In this document: positions 1 through 8,018 of the stretch, in pieces
Position numbering within the stretch: position 1 is the stretch's first letter
How the letters are laid out: each line of letters opens with the position of its first letter
Program-made: the position numbers and the translations under genes
The notes under the pieces: generated by a model
What the model was told of the DNA's origin: nothing
Databases searched by the model: none
What the model saw: the letters and a program-made list of their open reading frames with translations, nothing else
Source of the DNA: a virus
Direction: 5' to 3' (one strand)
Virus record (IMG/VR): IMGVR_UViG_3300047326_000072
Location: 1 to 39,335 of that record
Length of the DNA stretch: 39,335 nucleotides

Positions 1-936
1 TTGACGCTGCAAATTCACATCTTGAATATTCAATCCTCGCACTTGCTGTCCAACGCTACTATTACTATCTGCACACCACTGATATCCACCTATGTAGCTT
101 CCAATACAAGTACCATTGAGCAATAATACCGGATCAGTTCTATGCCATCCGGCGAAGTCATATTCAGGGAAACCCGTGTTTACATCATCACTATACTCCA
201 TACTCGTCGTTAATAGGTCTACCGTCTTCTGATGATACCCATCTACTGTCGTATACGAGTAATGACCCACATCGAACCTATTCCAGCATTCAGAAACTCG
301 AGTATTGGCATCTTCCTGAAATGTTGGCCAGAAGATCATGTTTGGATTTAAGTATCCTGATGAGTATCCGTCTGCATAATATCCATCTGTTCCGTGAAAC
401 TCGGCAAATGTTCCATCTACCCCTCGTTGGACACCCAGAAGCATATTGCTATCGTAATCTACCGATGAATAGCTAATCAATTCGTAGGCAATACGAGCAT
501 ACCCATTTTCAATGTTTGGAAATTCGCTTGCATCAAGCAAACTGGCATATCCATCATCAGGCTCCATGTCGCTCGCAAGCAAACTTTGTGGGAATGTGTA
601 TAGCTGGTTATTATTGACAACTGGTAGAGTGCTAAAATCGAAGTTGCTGTTGTTATACTCGAAAGAACGAACACCGAAATGGTATAGCTCCCCCGGAATC
701 AAATCCACGATATCAATACTTGTCTTATTCCCTATGTATATGAATGCGGGAGTCTGACGAAAGAACAAGTCATCAAATACTGGAGCAATACCACTTGACA
801 TATAGATGTTGTAGCCGATACTATTGGATACATTAGTCGGAAAAGCTTTGGCGAATTTGAGGGATATTGTATATCCATCACCTTTGCTGTCCGCACTAAT
901 AAGCCCATCTATCGTGGGATTTAGGTAGTATGGCAT
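1..936 (-). CDS. Tail/baseplate-like virion protein, partial (runs off left edge)
   Basis: An open frame reads on the minus strand from ATG at 936-934 to base 1 with no stop (at least 312 residues), so the C-terminus is missing. The start lies one base after the TGA of the upstream gene, which suggests translational coupling. The first ~115 residues look like a fibronectin-III-type beta domain: hydrophobic strands, then IVDLIPGELYHFGVRSFEY, a typical strand F/G pattern. Residues ~150-185 carry AYELISYSSVDYDSN followed by LLGVQRGVDGT and a later H and G. This resembles a motif common in phage tail hub and baseplate proteins, where a 'sE.i.Y....tnt..g..RG..GT...H..G' pattern recurs. A tail or baseplate role is inferred from this motif and from the context; no enzyme motif is visible. 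Confidence 0.75.
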   Translation of the reverse strand, partial: MPYYLNPTIDGLISADSKGDGYTISLKFAKAFPTNVSNSIGYNIYMSSGIAPVFDDLFFRQTPAFIYIGNKTSIDIVDLIPGELYHFGVRSFEYNNSNFDFSTLPVVNNNQLYTFPQSLLASDMEPDDGYASLLDASEFPNIENGYARIAYELISYSSVDYDSNMLLGVQRGVDGTFAEFHGTDGYYADGYSSGYLNPNMIFWPTFQEDANTRVSECWNRFDVGHYSYTTVDGYHQKTVDLLTTSMEYSDDVNTGFPEYDFAGWHRTDPVLLLNGTCIGSYIGGYQWCADSNSSVGQQVRGLNIQDVNLQRQ

Positions 937-937
937 C

Positions 938-3900
938 TCAATGAAATGCGGCTATATTCGCCGCTATTGCGGCATTAGCAAGTATAATCCTTCTGAGCCC
1001 CTTCGTAAAGGCTTGCTTGATTTCATCCGAGTCAATTGGAGCCTCATCTTTGATGCCAACAAGTCCTTTTATCTGTAGTAGTGTATCAGTTGTAGGCTGA
1101 AGTAAATCCATACTATCATCTTCGTCCCAGTCAGAATACACCTCCGATCTACCATACCCGCTACTATGCATAGTAGATCGTGGATCGAATTCTCTCGGAT
1201 CATCCTCCATTCTATGGGTTCCGAAGTGCTGTGGGTTGACTTTCGAGTAGCGTTTACCAGCAAGAAAATACTTGGTCTTGAATTTGTCTGCCGTGTTTTT
1301 AGCCAGATATGCGTAGGCTGCTGCAAGATTGACGCCACTTTGCTTGACATTTGTCGAGTTAGACTCTATATTGTCGAGAATGAAGCTATTGTCCTCCGGG
1401 ACATAATGAAAGTAGCTTTGTGCAAGCAATTCCCAGGATCCACCATTATTCCATTCTAAAACAAGGACTCCTGCAAGCGGATTGATAAAGGAGTCTTTTG
1501 CCGCTGATTCACCAACCCCACCGATACGCTGGCAGCAATTTGTTTCTATACCCACACGTAATGCTCTCGGATCCTTGTCTTTTAGAACGCGAAAACGAAG
1601 ACGACTATTGACATTGAGATTCAGATTGAAAAGATGTTTGTCTTTTGGCTTATAGTCCTTTACCAGTTCTCTAAATGCTGCGCTCATCTCAAGTATTTCG
1701 AGATCTGTTTCTATAGAGGACGCTATATCAAATGCCTTCTTGAACATTTCACTCGATGGATTGATGGTTTCGTTTGAGTTGAAGAAGTTGACGACAAAGT
1801 TTAGGTTATCGTAGAAAGTTTTGCTTATGTAGTCTTGCTCGGCGAGTGCTTTTATCGCAGATCCGTATTTCTTTCTGATACCGGAAATACCGCCCTCTTC
1901 TCTAATAGAGGCGAATGCTTTGATAATCTTCTTGACTATCCCGAGCTTTGCAAATTGAGTGAAGTTCTTGTTTCTAAGGATTGTATCGAGATCTTTTCTG
2001 GTGAGACCAGAAGCCTCATTATGAGCGAATTGAACGAATTCCTTTAGGTTGGTGAGATCTTGATCGATTGTGTTGATGCTTCGAATAGCAATCAAATGAG
2101 CATCAAGAGATGATTCAATAGAGAAACTTTTGGGCATTTGATGAACGAAGTTTTCAATGGATTGCTTTAGTGGCTTGAAATAGTTAGTGAATACTTTGGC
2201 GAAAGTATCAGGGTTCATCTTTCCGCTGCGCTCGAGAAGTTTTAGAGTGAGTTGAGAAGCAATTTTGGCGTTCTTGTCTTTTAGATTACTGAGAACCTCA
2301 AATGAGCCTACAATTTTATCCGAGTCTTGCGAGGATGTGCCTTTGAAAAGCGATCGAATGAAGTTGAGAACAAATTCCTTAGGAATGAAAGGCAAATCGC
2401 TATGCATTTGGTTTGTGAGAGATTCGATTGAGAATTTCCCGTTCTCTTTGACCAATTCTGCAAGATTTCCAAAGTCCGGAAGCTGTTTGTCTACCGAGTA
2501 GGAGCCACCGAAATTTGGAAGAGCACCAGCTATTCGAGCACGAATTCTTTTCGCCACCATATCGTTGATTACGCTCTCATTGAGCTTTGATAGCGTTTTC
2601 ACATCGAGCTTATCTTGGTCTGAATGTGCCTTCAGCAGATTTATAACCATATCTTTGATGGCATCTTCATCTACTCTTGGTAGATAGCTCTTATCGAAAC
2701 TCTTAACGAAGTTGTCAATGAAAAGATTGACGAATAGTTTTTTCTGATCCCGAATATACTGCTTGTTTCCCTCAGGATTAGAATCTCTATATTCCTTGTT
2801 TTCATTAGAGTGAGTATAATGCTTATCGATGATCATATCAGAGAACTGTATGATAGAGGAGAGATCAATTCGGAAGTTTTTGTTCAGATAGCGTTTGAAT
2901 TCAGTGAATTTGTCATTACCATCGATATCACTTTGTAGGATAAGACGTAGAGTTCCGAGTTTTGCTTTTAGACGAGATGAAGCTTCTTCTGTGAGTCGTT
3001 TTTGTAGCTCGCGTATGGTTTTATTCGCAAGACCAAGATATGCAGCTCCCTGCGTCCCTGATGCTTTATCGTGAATAGCTTTGTAGGTTTTGATCTTCTC
3101 CAATTCATCGAGGCTGATGATGTTGGCGCCTGCACTTCCACCCATACCATATCCACCGACAATAGAGTTTACGATACTACCGATAAATTCGTGCTTATCA
3201 TTCACGAAGTATTCTTCCATCCATTTGAGCAAATCTCTTCGTTTTGTTGAACGAAGAAAGTCTCTTGACGCCTCATTGACTTTCTCTGGAAGCTTGATGA
3301 GGACTTTCTTTCGCTTCTCATACTGCTCGAGTATCTTTTCCATTGCACGAGTAGCATTCTCTAATTTGGTCAATTCATCTTGGTAATTAAGCGGAGTAAT
3401 GTTGAATATGTTTATACCCTCATCGATAATGTTGAGTAGTTGGGTAGCTGTGCTTCCGTAATAGTAATGCTTTCGTTGTGGCACAATACCGAATAGATAA
3501 CCAAGTTGTGCTTTGATAGCTTGCAGAATGAATTGAGGAAGGTTTTTGATTAGCTCAAGATACGATTGATTATAGTCCATCTGTGGCATATCTTTAGCAA
3601 GCGTGTTTGCTTCAGTGTAGGCAATTTGAAATCTGCTGGCTGTTTGACGAAACCGCTCGTAAGCCTGATAGATTGTCTTTTTAGCATCATCTGGGACGAT
3701 CTGATCATTAGATTCTCGGTGTCTTTTGTTAGGAGGCGAAAATGTATAATAGGCATATCCTCTATTCTTATGTTCTTCAGCCTCTTTGTCATCTTTCTGC
3801 TGCATTCTTGCCAGTTGCTCAGGAGAGAGTTTGTTATAACGAATCTGATCAGGAGTGAGTTCTGGAAGATTTAGATTGAGAGGTTTGCCGTAATCTGGTT

Positions 3901-4105
3901 GGTTTTTGACAAGCTCTTGTCGTCTTTTTGTGTCTTGCTCTCTGAGGCTACGCTCGATATCATTATTCTTTTCCCAGTTTTCTGAGAGATATTCTTTACC
4001 GTAGAAAGGAAGAGCTGGATTATTTTTCTTGTAGTCATAATCTTCTCGTTCTTCCGGGAAACGACCTTTATCAAGAGCAGTAAATTGTGCGAGTTTACTT
4101 TTCAT
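938..4105 (-). CDS. Large 1055-residue phage protein of unknown function with C-terminal Cys-rich domain
   Basis: A long ORF that starts at ATG 4105 and overlaps the end of the upstream HExxH gene by 11 bases. The N-terminal ~130 residues are charged and Pro/Tyr-rich, and the middle (~150-800) is predicted mostly helical, with many Lys/Glu/Leu stretches and no catalytic motif I recognise. From about residue 830 to 960 there is a distinct compact domain: FRVLKDKDPRALRVGIETN, then CCQRIGGVGES, a hydrophobic strand GVLVLEWNN, LLAQSYFHY and FILDNIES. Similar 'CCQ..GG.G.S ... AQS ... DNIE' blocks occur in large phage proteins without a proven function and recall a GNAT-like or PcfJ-like fold, but I cannot assign one. 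Its position next to tail-like genes suggests a virion or injected protein. Function unknown. Confidence 0.85.
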   Translation of the reverse strand: MKSKLAQFTALDKGRFPEEREDYDYKKNNPALPFYGKEYLSENWEKNNDIERSLREQDTKRRQELVKNQPDYGKPLNLNLPELTPDQIRYNKLSPEQLARMQQKDDKEAEEHKNRGYAYYTFSPPNKRHRESNDQIVPDDAKKTIYQAYERFRQTASRFQIAYTEANTLAKDMPQMDYNQSYLELIKNLPQFILQAIKAQLGYLFGIVPQRKHYYYGSTATQLLNIIDEGINIFNITPLNYQDELTKLENATRAMEKILEQYEKRKKVLIKLPEKVNEASRDFLRSTKRRDLLKWMEEYFVNDKHEFIGSIVNSIVGGYGMGGSAGANIISLDELEKIKTYKAIHDKASGTQGAAYLGLANKTIRELQKRLTEEASSRLKAKLGTLRLILQSDIDGNDKFTEFKRYLNKNFRIDLSSIIQFSDMIIDKHYTHSNENKEYRDSNPEGNKQYIRDQKKLFVNLFIDNFVKSFDKSYLPRVDEDAIKDMVINLLKAHSDQDKLDVKTLSKLNESVINDMVAKRIRARIAGALPNFGGSYSVDKQLPDFGNLAELVKENGKFSIESLTNQMHSDLPFIPKEFVLNFIRSLFKGTSSQDSDKIVGSFEVLSNLKDKNAKIASQLTLKLLERSGKMNPDTFAKVFTNYFKPLKQSIENFVHQMPKSFSIESSLDAHLIAIRSINTIDQDLTNLKEFVQFAHNEASGLTRKDLDTILRNKNFTQFAKLGIVKKIIKAFASIREEGGISGIRKKYGSAIKALAEQDYISKTFYDNLNFVVNFFNSNETINPSSEMFKKAFDIASSIETDLEILEMSAAFRELVKDYKPKDKHLFNLNLNVNSRLRFRVLKDKDPRALRVGIETNCCQRIGGVGESAAKDSFINPLAGVLVLEWNNGGSWELLAQSYFHYVPEDNSFILDNIESNSTNVKQSGVNLAAAYAYLAKNTADKFKTKYFLAGKRYSKVNPQHFGTHRMEDDPREFDPRSTMHSSGYGRSEVYSDWDEDDSMDLLQPTTDTLLQIKGLVGIKDEAPIDSDEIKQAFTKGLRRIILANAAIAANIAAFH

Positions 4106-4610
4106 CGGTGTTTTCCATTAGCTTATCTTTGAGTTTCTTTCGTTCGCGTCCGCTCTTGTCGTGATGATCGAGAAGATGATCGGTGTAGTCTTCGGCTTTA
4201 TCTTCACCATACATATCATCGATGTATTCAATTTGACGAATGAAGGCGTCTTGCTCGGCTGGATTCTTTAGGTAATCGCCTGATGAAGCACCAGGTGTGG
4301 GCTTTTCGCCATACACCTGTGAGAGATAATGTTCCATCTCATGGAGGATATACATCACATCCGATTCAAATGAACCATCTGTTAGAAGCTTGTAGCTGAG
4401 AGTAATGACTCCCCGTTCAGTGCGTGCACTAACATCCAAATCACCAAATTTCATTGGCACAACATCGATAATCTCTGGTGATACGCCATGATCTTTGCAC
4501 ATGTCCTTGTAAACACGGTTCTTTTTGAGCGCATCTTTTCCACGCTGAATCAATTTCAGTAGAATTTTCGGCGGAATCTTTTTGACCTGGTCGATTGAAT
4601 AGTTCGGCAT
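4095..4610 (-). CDS. Putative zinc metallopeptidase (HExxH)
   Basis: 171 residues. The sequence ILHEMEHYLSQ holds a textbook HExxH zinc site (His90, Glu91, His94). About 25 residues later NPAEQDAFIRQIEYI supplies Glu119, which fits the third metal ligand of a gluzincin-type peptidase, where a helix with E follows in an 'N.aE..A' context. The C-terminus is very charged, with Asp/His/Lys repeats. The gene starts right beside an inverted repeat (4620-4650), has no clear SD, and overlaps the start of the 1055-residue gene, so the two are probably co-expressed. The substrate is unknown; cleavage of virion or host proteins is possible. The active-site motif is seen; the biological role is inference. 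Confidence 0.7.
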   Translation of the reverse strand: MPNYSIDQVKKIPPKILLKLIQRGKDALKKNRVYKDMCKDHGVSPEIIDVVPMKFGDLDVSARTERGVITLSYKLLTDGSFESDVMYILHEMEHYLSQVYGEKPTPGASSGDYLKNPAEQDAFIRQIEYIDDMYGEDKAEDYTDHLLDHHDKSGRERKKLKDKLMENTDEK

Positions 4611-4619
4611 TGCGTAGAG

Positions 4620-4650
4620 AAGTCCAATAGTATGCTGAATTATTGGACTT
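4620..4650. promoter_or_regulatory. 10-bp inverted repeat between divergent genes
   Basis: AAGTCCAATA (4620-4629) and TATTGGACTT (4641-4650) are perfect inverted arms around an 11-base loop. They lie between the minus-strand protease gene (start 4610) and the plus-strand 2H phosphoesterase gene (start 4700). The site could be an operator for a dimeric repressor, or an RNA hairpin in the 5' leader of the protease gene, which lacks an obvious SD. There is no U-run on either side, so a terminator is less likely. Confidence 0.45.
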
Positions 4651-4699
4651 GCGTGATATATTTGAAGTGGTTAGAGTTTAACGGTAAATTGAGGCACCA

Positions 4700-5242
4700 A
4701 TGAGCTTTATCGGTATAAGAATTCCCACTGAAACTGCAAGACTAATTCACGAGATAGATGTTCCTGGAGAAAAAGAGGATACTGCACACTTGCACATTAC
4801 ACTTCTTGATTTAGGAGAAGAAGTGCCAATTGAGAAGGTGGCAAGAGCTATAGTTGCGACTTATTCAATTACGCAATGCACAAGTCCATTCTGGGTAAAG
4901 ATTGGATGCGTTAGTTGTTTTCCGGCTCGTGATCCAAATGTTCCAAATCCAATCATTGCTCCAATTATCAACCCCACACTTCAAAAGCTACATTGCTCAC
5001 TAAAGCGTGGTATGGGCAAAGAGAAGGTTGATTATGTCAAACGATTCAAAGAGTATCGTCCACATATAACCCTCGCCTATAATGAAGGTGAAATCAAGCG
5101 CACGAAGATTGAGCCTATTGAGTTCTCTGTCCAAGAGATTGTTCTCTGGGGTGGAAGTGATGGAGACAATAGAATGTTCGCCACCTTTCCTTTGGAAATT
5201 AGGAAGAATGAAGAGATTGAGTGCTTGAAGAAATCTGGCTAA
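4700..5242 (+). CDS. 2H phosphoesterase (LigT / 2'-5' RNA ligase-like)
   Basis: 180 residues with the two hallmark motifs of the 2H phosphoesterase superfamily: HLHITLLDLG (His32, Thr34) near the N-terminus and RPHITLAY (His122, Thr124), which together form the two-histidine active site. Members hydrolyse or form 2',3'-cyclic or 2'-5' phosphodiester bonds in RNA or cyclic nucleotides. In phages, 2H enzymes include RNA-end processing proteins and Acb1, which degrades cyclic oligonucleotide signals of the CBASS defence; which activity applies here cannot be told from motifs. The start is supported by GAGG six bases upstream. The gene lies on the plus strand, opposite to the late genes, and its end overlaps by 4 bases the end of the convergent structural gene. 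This suggests separate, perhaps earlier, expression. Confidence 0.8.
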   Translation: MSFIGIRIPTETARLIHEIDVPGEKEDTAHLHITLLDLGEEVPIEKVARAIVATYSITQCTSPFWVKIGCVSCFPARDPNVPNPIIAPIINPTLQKLHCSLKRGMGKEKVDYVKRFKEYRPHITLAYNEGEIKRTKIEPIEFSVQEIVLWGGSDGDNRMFATFPLEIRKNEEIECLKKSG

Positions 5243-6141
5243 AAGATCTGGCGCGCCCGCAGCAATCGAAGATTTTTGATTAGTGGATTTGCTGAACCCA
5301 TCATCGAGAACGTCCCGAGTCCGATTGGTTTGGGGCGCATAGAGTTTTTGATCATCTTGAGTTTATCAGTATAGCTTGTTAGAAGTGTGCTATATTGTGT
5401 GGTTAGAAGCTCAGCGATAGCTGGAGGAGTAAAATTGACCCCATTGTCAGTGATGGTGAATTCGCGTCCCTTCTCGATTAGAGCCTGACTTGCAAGAGCC
5501 ATAAGTGTAGAACCCTCAACGAGTATATCGTGAAACTGATCAATTACATAGGTATCTTCGAATGTGAAGAATGTATAGTATGGAACCTGATTGAAATCGG
5601 TCAATGCATTGGCAATGAACGATGTTAGCATATCGACCGAGAAGATGTCGCAATCGACATAGATTACATTGCCGTATCCGTCGGTTGTTTTGCTTTTACC
5701 AGAGCTGTTCAGACGAGCACGGAGCGTTTTCATTAGCTTGTTGATGTTGCGAATGGCGAGCTGGGAATAGTCGAAACCACAATCTTCACCAAGATGAATC
5801 GAACCATCCGAATCAGCTACCGCTGGAAGATTAGAGCTGAATACTACGAAGTTAGTGGTGTTGACTGTGGTAATATCATAGACCGATCCTTGCCATATTG
5901 CGGCCCAAACACCATAGGGTCCATTGAATGGAATGGTGAACTGATAGGCATATTTACCCACATCTATTTGTTGAACACCAGCAGTGGTAGGAGGTAGTCC
6001 CACCAGTCCGCTTGGCATAACCAATGAGATTGTTGGGAAGTAATCAGTATTAGTGGGGTTGCCACCCTGATCATAGAAAGTGGATGTGAGATTGACTACA
6101 TCGGTGGGGCTCAATAATTCGCCCTGCTGTTTGATTTGCAT
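5239..6141 (-). CDS. Putative virion structural protein with N-terminal Ig-like domain
   Basis: Start chosen at ATG 6141 (MQIKQQGELL), because GGGAG lies five bases upstream; the longer frame to 6267 overlaps the divergent gene and has no SD. This gives 300 residues. The first ~110 residues (LLSPTDVVNL, then a P.ISLVMPSG strand, Gly-Tyr-Ala-Tyr and GVWAAIWQGSVYD) look like an immunoglobulin-like beta domain seen at the start of many phage tail or structural proteins. The rest is mainly helical, with a 'TEFxxP'-like region YYTFFTFEDTYVIDQFHDIL typical of proteins sitting in multi-copy virion complexes. It ends with a genuine TAG at 5239-5241. Its exact place in the virion is unknown. Confidence 0.7.
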   Translation of the reverse strand: MQIKQQGELLSPTDVVNLTSTFYDQGGNPTNTDYFPTISLVMPSGLVGLPPTTAGVQQIDVGKYAYQFTIPFNGPYGVWAAIWQGSVYDITTVNTTNFVVFSSNLPAVADSDGSIHLGEDCGFDYSQLAIRNINKLMKTLRARLNSSGKSKTTDGYGNVIYVDCDIFSVDMLTSFIANALTDFNQVPYYTFFTFEDTYVIDQFHDILVEGSTLMALASQALIEKGREFTITDNGVNFTPPAIAELLTTQYSTLLTSYTDKLKMIKNSMRPKPIGLGTFSMMGSANPLIKNLRLLRARQIF

Positions 6142-6196
6142 AGTATCTCCCATTAATATGCGGCTATATGACGAAGGATTATATCGGCATATAGCT

Positions 6197-6601
6197 ATGC
6201 CGGTTCGTCGTGCAAAAGCCCCTCCCCCGTCCGAAGGTATTTGGATTACCAATATATCGAAGAACATCGTATCATTGGGAGACTTGGCTATTCATATGCA
6301 ACCATTCTGCTCTATTAACCTACTCGACAAAAGACACTACAAGCTATCTATTGAGCAGATTGTAAATTCAGTTGAAAATGGCTCAATTTGTGCCAAAAGA
6401 GACAAGATTATCATTCGGGAAATTCCTCCTCCAGATGCTCCCAAGCAGTTCATTCCACAAGACTATAGTGCGGTCTATCCCATTCAGGAAGTTCGTAAAC
6501 GCTGGTCTCCTCCGATAGAAACAAACAAATACGAGGAGCTTGAGATTTCAGACGAAGAATATCTTGCTAATGATCCTCAGTCAGGAGACATCACCAAATG
6601 A
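6197..6601 (+). CDS. Small phage protein, unknown function (structural-family look)
   Basis: 134 residues if started at ATG 6197; ATG 6158 in the same frame is an alternative, and neither has a clear SD. The core reads GIWITNISKNIVSLGDLAIH, then a Leu-rich segment, NSVENGSICAKRDKIIIRE and a Pro-rich tail. The 'NISnR.vSLgDL ... S...GSl' pattern recurs in large tailed phages, where it goes with virion genes, but its role is not known to me. The last codons overlap the start of the next gene (ATGA, 6598-6601), so the two are translationally coupled. It is on the plus strand, divergent from the structural gene at 5239-6141. Confidence 0.6.
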   Translation: MPVRRAKAPPPSEGIWITNISKNIVSLGDLAIHMQPFCSINLLDKRHYKLSIEQIVNSVENGSICAKRDKIIIREIPPPDAPKQFIPQDYSAVYPIQEVRKRWSPPIETNKYEELEISDEEYLANDPQSGDITK

Positions 6602-6936
6602 TGGAACTATCAATCGTATCTATGTCAGTCTCGGGAGTAGTGGCACTCATTCAAGTCATCAATTTCTTTGAGGCTCGACATGCAAAAGCTGAAGCTAACA
6701 AGGCTGTATTTGCAAAAGCTAATGATGTTCGGCAGATATTCGATACTATGAAGAAAGAGGTATCAGAAGAACTTGCCAAGCTGAAAGAGAAAACTGAACG
6801 ACAAACTGAAGATATTCATGATCAGGAAGTTGACATCTCTATACTGAAAACTCAGGTTGCCGGATTCGATAAATCACTCGATCATATTATAGACACACTC
6901 GACTCAATAATAACCAGGATTAGTGAGGAGAAATAG
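6598..6936 (+). CDS. Small membrane-anchored coiled-coil protein
   Basis: 112 residues. Residues ~4-24 (LSIVSMSVSGVVALIQVIN) form one hydrophobic segment fit to be an N-terminal membrane anchor. Residues ~28-110 are a long charged heptad-like helix (FAKANDVRQIFDTMKKEV, then LKEKTERQTEDIHDQEVDI) predicted to form a coiled coil. The layout recalls small lysis accessory, holin-like or XhlA-type haemolysin proteins, but in those the membrane segment is often C-terminal, so the match is only loose. It overlaps the upstream gene by four bases and is followed two bases after its TAG by the next gene, making a three-gene plus-strand operon. Confidence 0.65.
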   Translation: MMELSIVSMSVSGVVALIQVINFFEARHAKAEANKAVFAKANDVRQIFDTMKKEVSEELAKLKEKTERQTEDIHDQEVDISILKTQVAGFDKSLDHIIDTLDSIITRISEEK

Positions 6937-6937
6937 T

Positions 6938-7093
6938 ATGCACCAGAGAGAGAATTTAGCCTATTCAAGCAACGAAAACACTGTATCACTGAAAGTTGTG
7001 CGTAGCCAACACGCACCAACATTCAAAGAGAAGCTTATGACGATAGTTATGAAGCTATCAAAACTGGAAAGCTTGCTTGCTAAAAAGCATTAG
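6938..7093 (+). CDS. Small basic protein, 51 residues
   Basis: An ORF MHQRENLAYSSNENTVSLKV... ending LLAKKH with stop TAG at 7091-7093. It has a strong SD (GAGGAG, seven bases before ATG 6938) and begins right after the coiled-coil gene, so I take it as real although short. It is Lys/Arg/His-rich, with a C-terminal amphipathic helix (KLMTIVMKLSKLESLLAKK). The tail overlaps by four bases the end of the convergent cold-shock gene. Function unknown. Confidence 0.55.
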   Translation: MHQRENLAYSSNENTVSLKVVRSQHAPTFKEKLMTIVMKLSKLESLLAKKH

Positions 7094-7320
7094 GGTAGGG
7101 TTTTTACCGCAATCGCCTTGTTTTGCCCGCGATTATTCAAACCAATCGAGAATTGCACTCGAGCATCCTTATTGAGGGTTCTATAACCTTCCATTTCGAG
7201 ATCAGAGAAGTGCACAAAAACATCTGCCCCCGAATTGCACGACGAGTCATCTGGCTTTATAAAGCCCATTCCTCGTGAGAACCAAATTACCGAACCATAA
7301 AACACCTTGTCATCTTGCAT
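7090..7320 (-). CDS. Cold-shock domain protein (CspA-like)
   Basis: 76 residues that match the cold-shock domain nearly end to end: GSVIWFSRGMGFIKPDD contains the RNP1-type strand, DVFVHFSDLEMEGYRTL the RNP2-type strand, then RVQFSIG and a final AIAVKTL strand. Such proteins bind single-stranded RNA or DNA and melt RNA structure; phage copies may help translation or act on host RNA. The start is supported by GGAGAACGCAA before ATG 7320. The gene follows the 85-residue gene by 15 bases and ends against the plus-strand operon. Confidence 0.9.
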   Translation of the reverse strand: MQDDKVFYGSVIWFSRGMGFIKPDDSSCNSGADVFVHFSDLEMEGYRTLNKDARVQFSIGLNNRGQNKAIAVKTLP

Positions 7321-7335
7321 TTGCGTTCTCCATAT

Positions 7336-7593
7336 CTATTCGAGCTTTTTACCAGTCTTTTTGTCGATCAGAAAGTAATCCTTCTCGGTATTTGAAGTGC
7401 CGGTGAAGAACTTATTGATATCTGCCACACCAAGTGCGGCTATTGCTCGGCGCTCATCATCGGTTTTGGCGTTCTTTACCCACTCGTCGTAGTTGCTGAA
7501 AAGTTTGAGTAATTCAGCTTCAGCACCATATTTGCGGGCTTGATAGAGGAGCTTTGCGCGAGTTTCTTTTTCTGAAGGTGTCTTTTTTGCCAT
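7336..7593 (-). CDS. Hypothetical 85-residue protein
   Basis: A charged, mostly helical small protein (MAKKTPSEKETRAKLLYQAR... ending KKTGKKLE) with SD-like AGGTAAG before ATG 7593. It ends with TAG (7336-7338), and the SD of the cold-shock gene follows at once. No family recognised. Its tight packing between structural and cold-shock genes makes it a real gene. Confidence 0.65.
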   Translation of the reverse strand: MAKKTPSEKETRAKLLYQARKYGAEAELLKLFSNYDEWVKNAKTDDERRAIAALGVADINKFFTGTSNTEKDYFLIDKKTGKKLE

Positions 7594-7628
7594 CTTACCT
7601 GTCTATATACCGGAGTATCTATACTGTA

Positions 7629-7994
7629 TCATCCATCGCTATTTTGACCCCAAGCCTCTACACGAATGACCGGAGATCCGGTAGATCCTGACTTGAGTCT
7701 AAACCACATTAAGCTTGCCGCGCGATTATCGAACTGTAGTGAGGCGGAGGCTGTGCCAGGGACAAGCTCTCCACTTACCGTGTTGCCATTGAAAGAATAT
7801 TCAACTGCTTGACCTGTGGTTCCGTAATTTATTAGGGAAAATCCTGCTGTGGGGAATGGGACGATTAGGTCAGGCTGCTGCCCTGATACGGAATTACCAC
7901 CAAAAGTTGTAGCAGATACGGTGATTAACTCGAAAAAATCGAAGCTGAAACCTTGCGTTTTATAGCCAATTCCTGGGAAGTTATTAGTGGTCAT
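7629..7994 (-). CDS. Small beta-rich virion protein
   Basis: 121 residues, rich in Gly, Ser, Thr and Val, with alternating hydrophobic strands (FFELITVSATTFGG, LIVPFPTAGFSLINYG, SASLQFDNRAASLMWF) and a C-terminal VIRVEAWG. This composition and the 'vRVeAW' ending are typical of small phage beta-sandwich structural proteins (decoration or tail-associated). GGAG lies before ATG 7994, and a CATATAAT box (8006-8016 on the minus strand) sits just upstream. Confidence 0.6.
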   Translation of the reverse strand: MTTNNFPGIGYKTQGFSFDFFELITVSATTFGGNSVSGQQPDLIVPFPTAGFSLINYGTTGQAVEYSFNGNTVSGELVPGTASASLQFDNRAASLMWFRLKSGSTGSPVIRVEAWGQNSDG

Positions 7995-8018
7995 CGTTTA
8001 TCTCCATTATATGCTGGA

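Noticed and set aside
1166-1459. ORFs on the plus strand within 938-4105, 10392-14531 and 31061-34669
   Set aside because: They lie opposite clear long coding frames, lack SD sites, and have protein sequences of shadow type.
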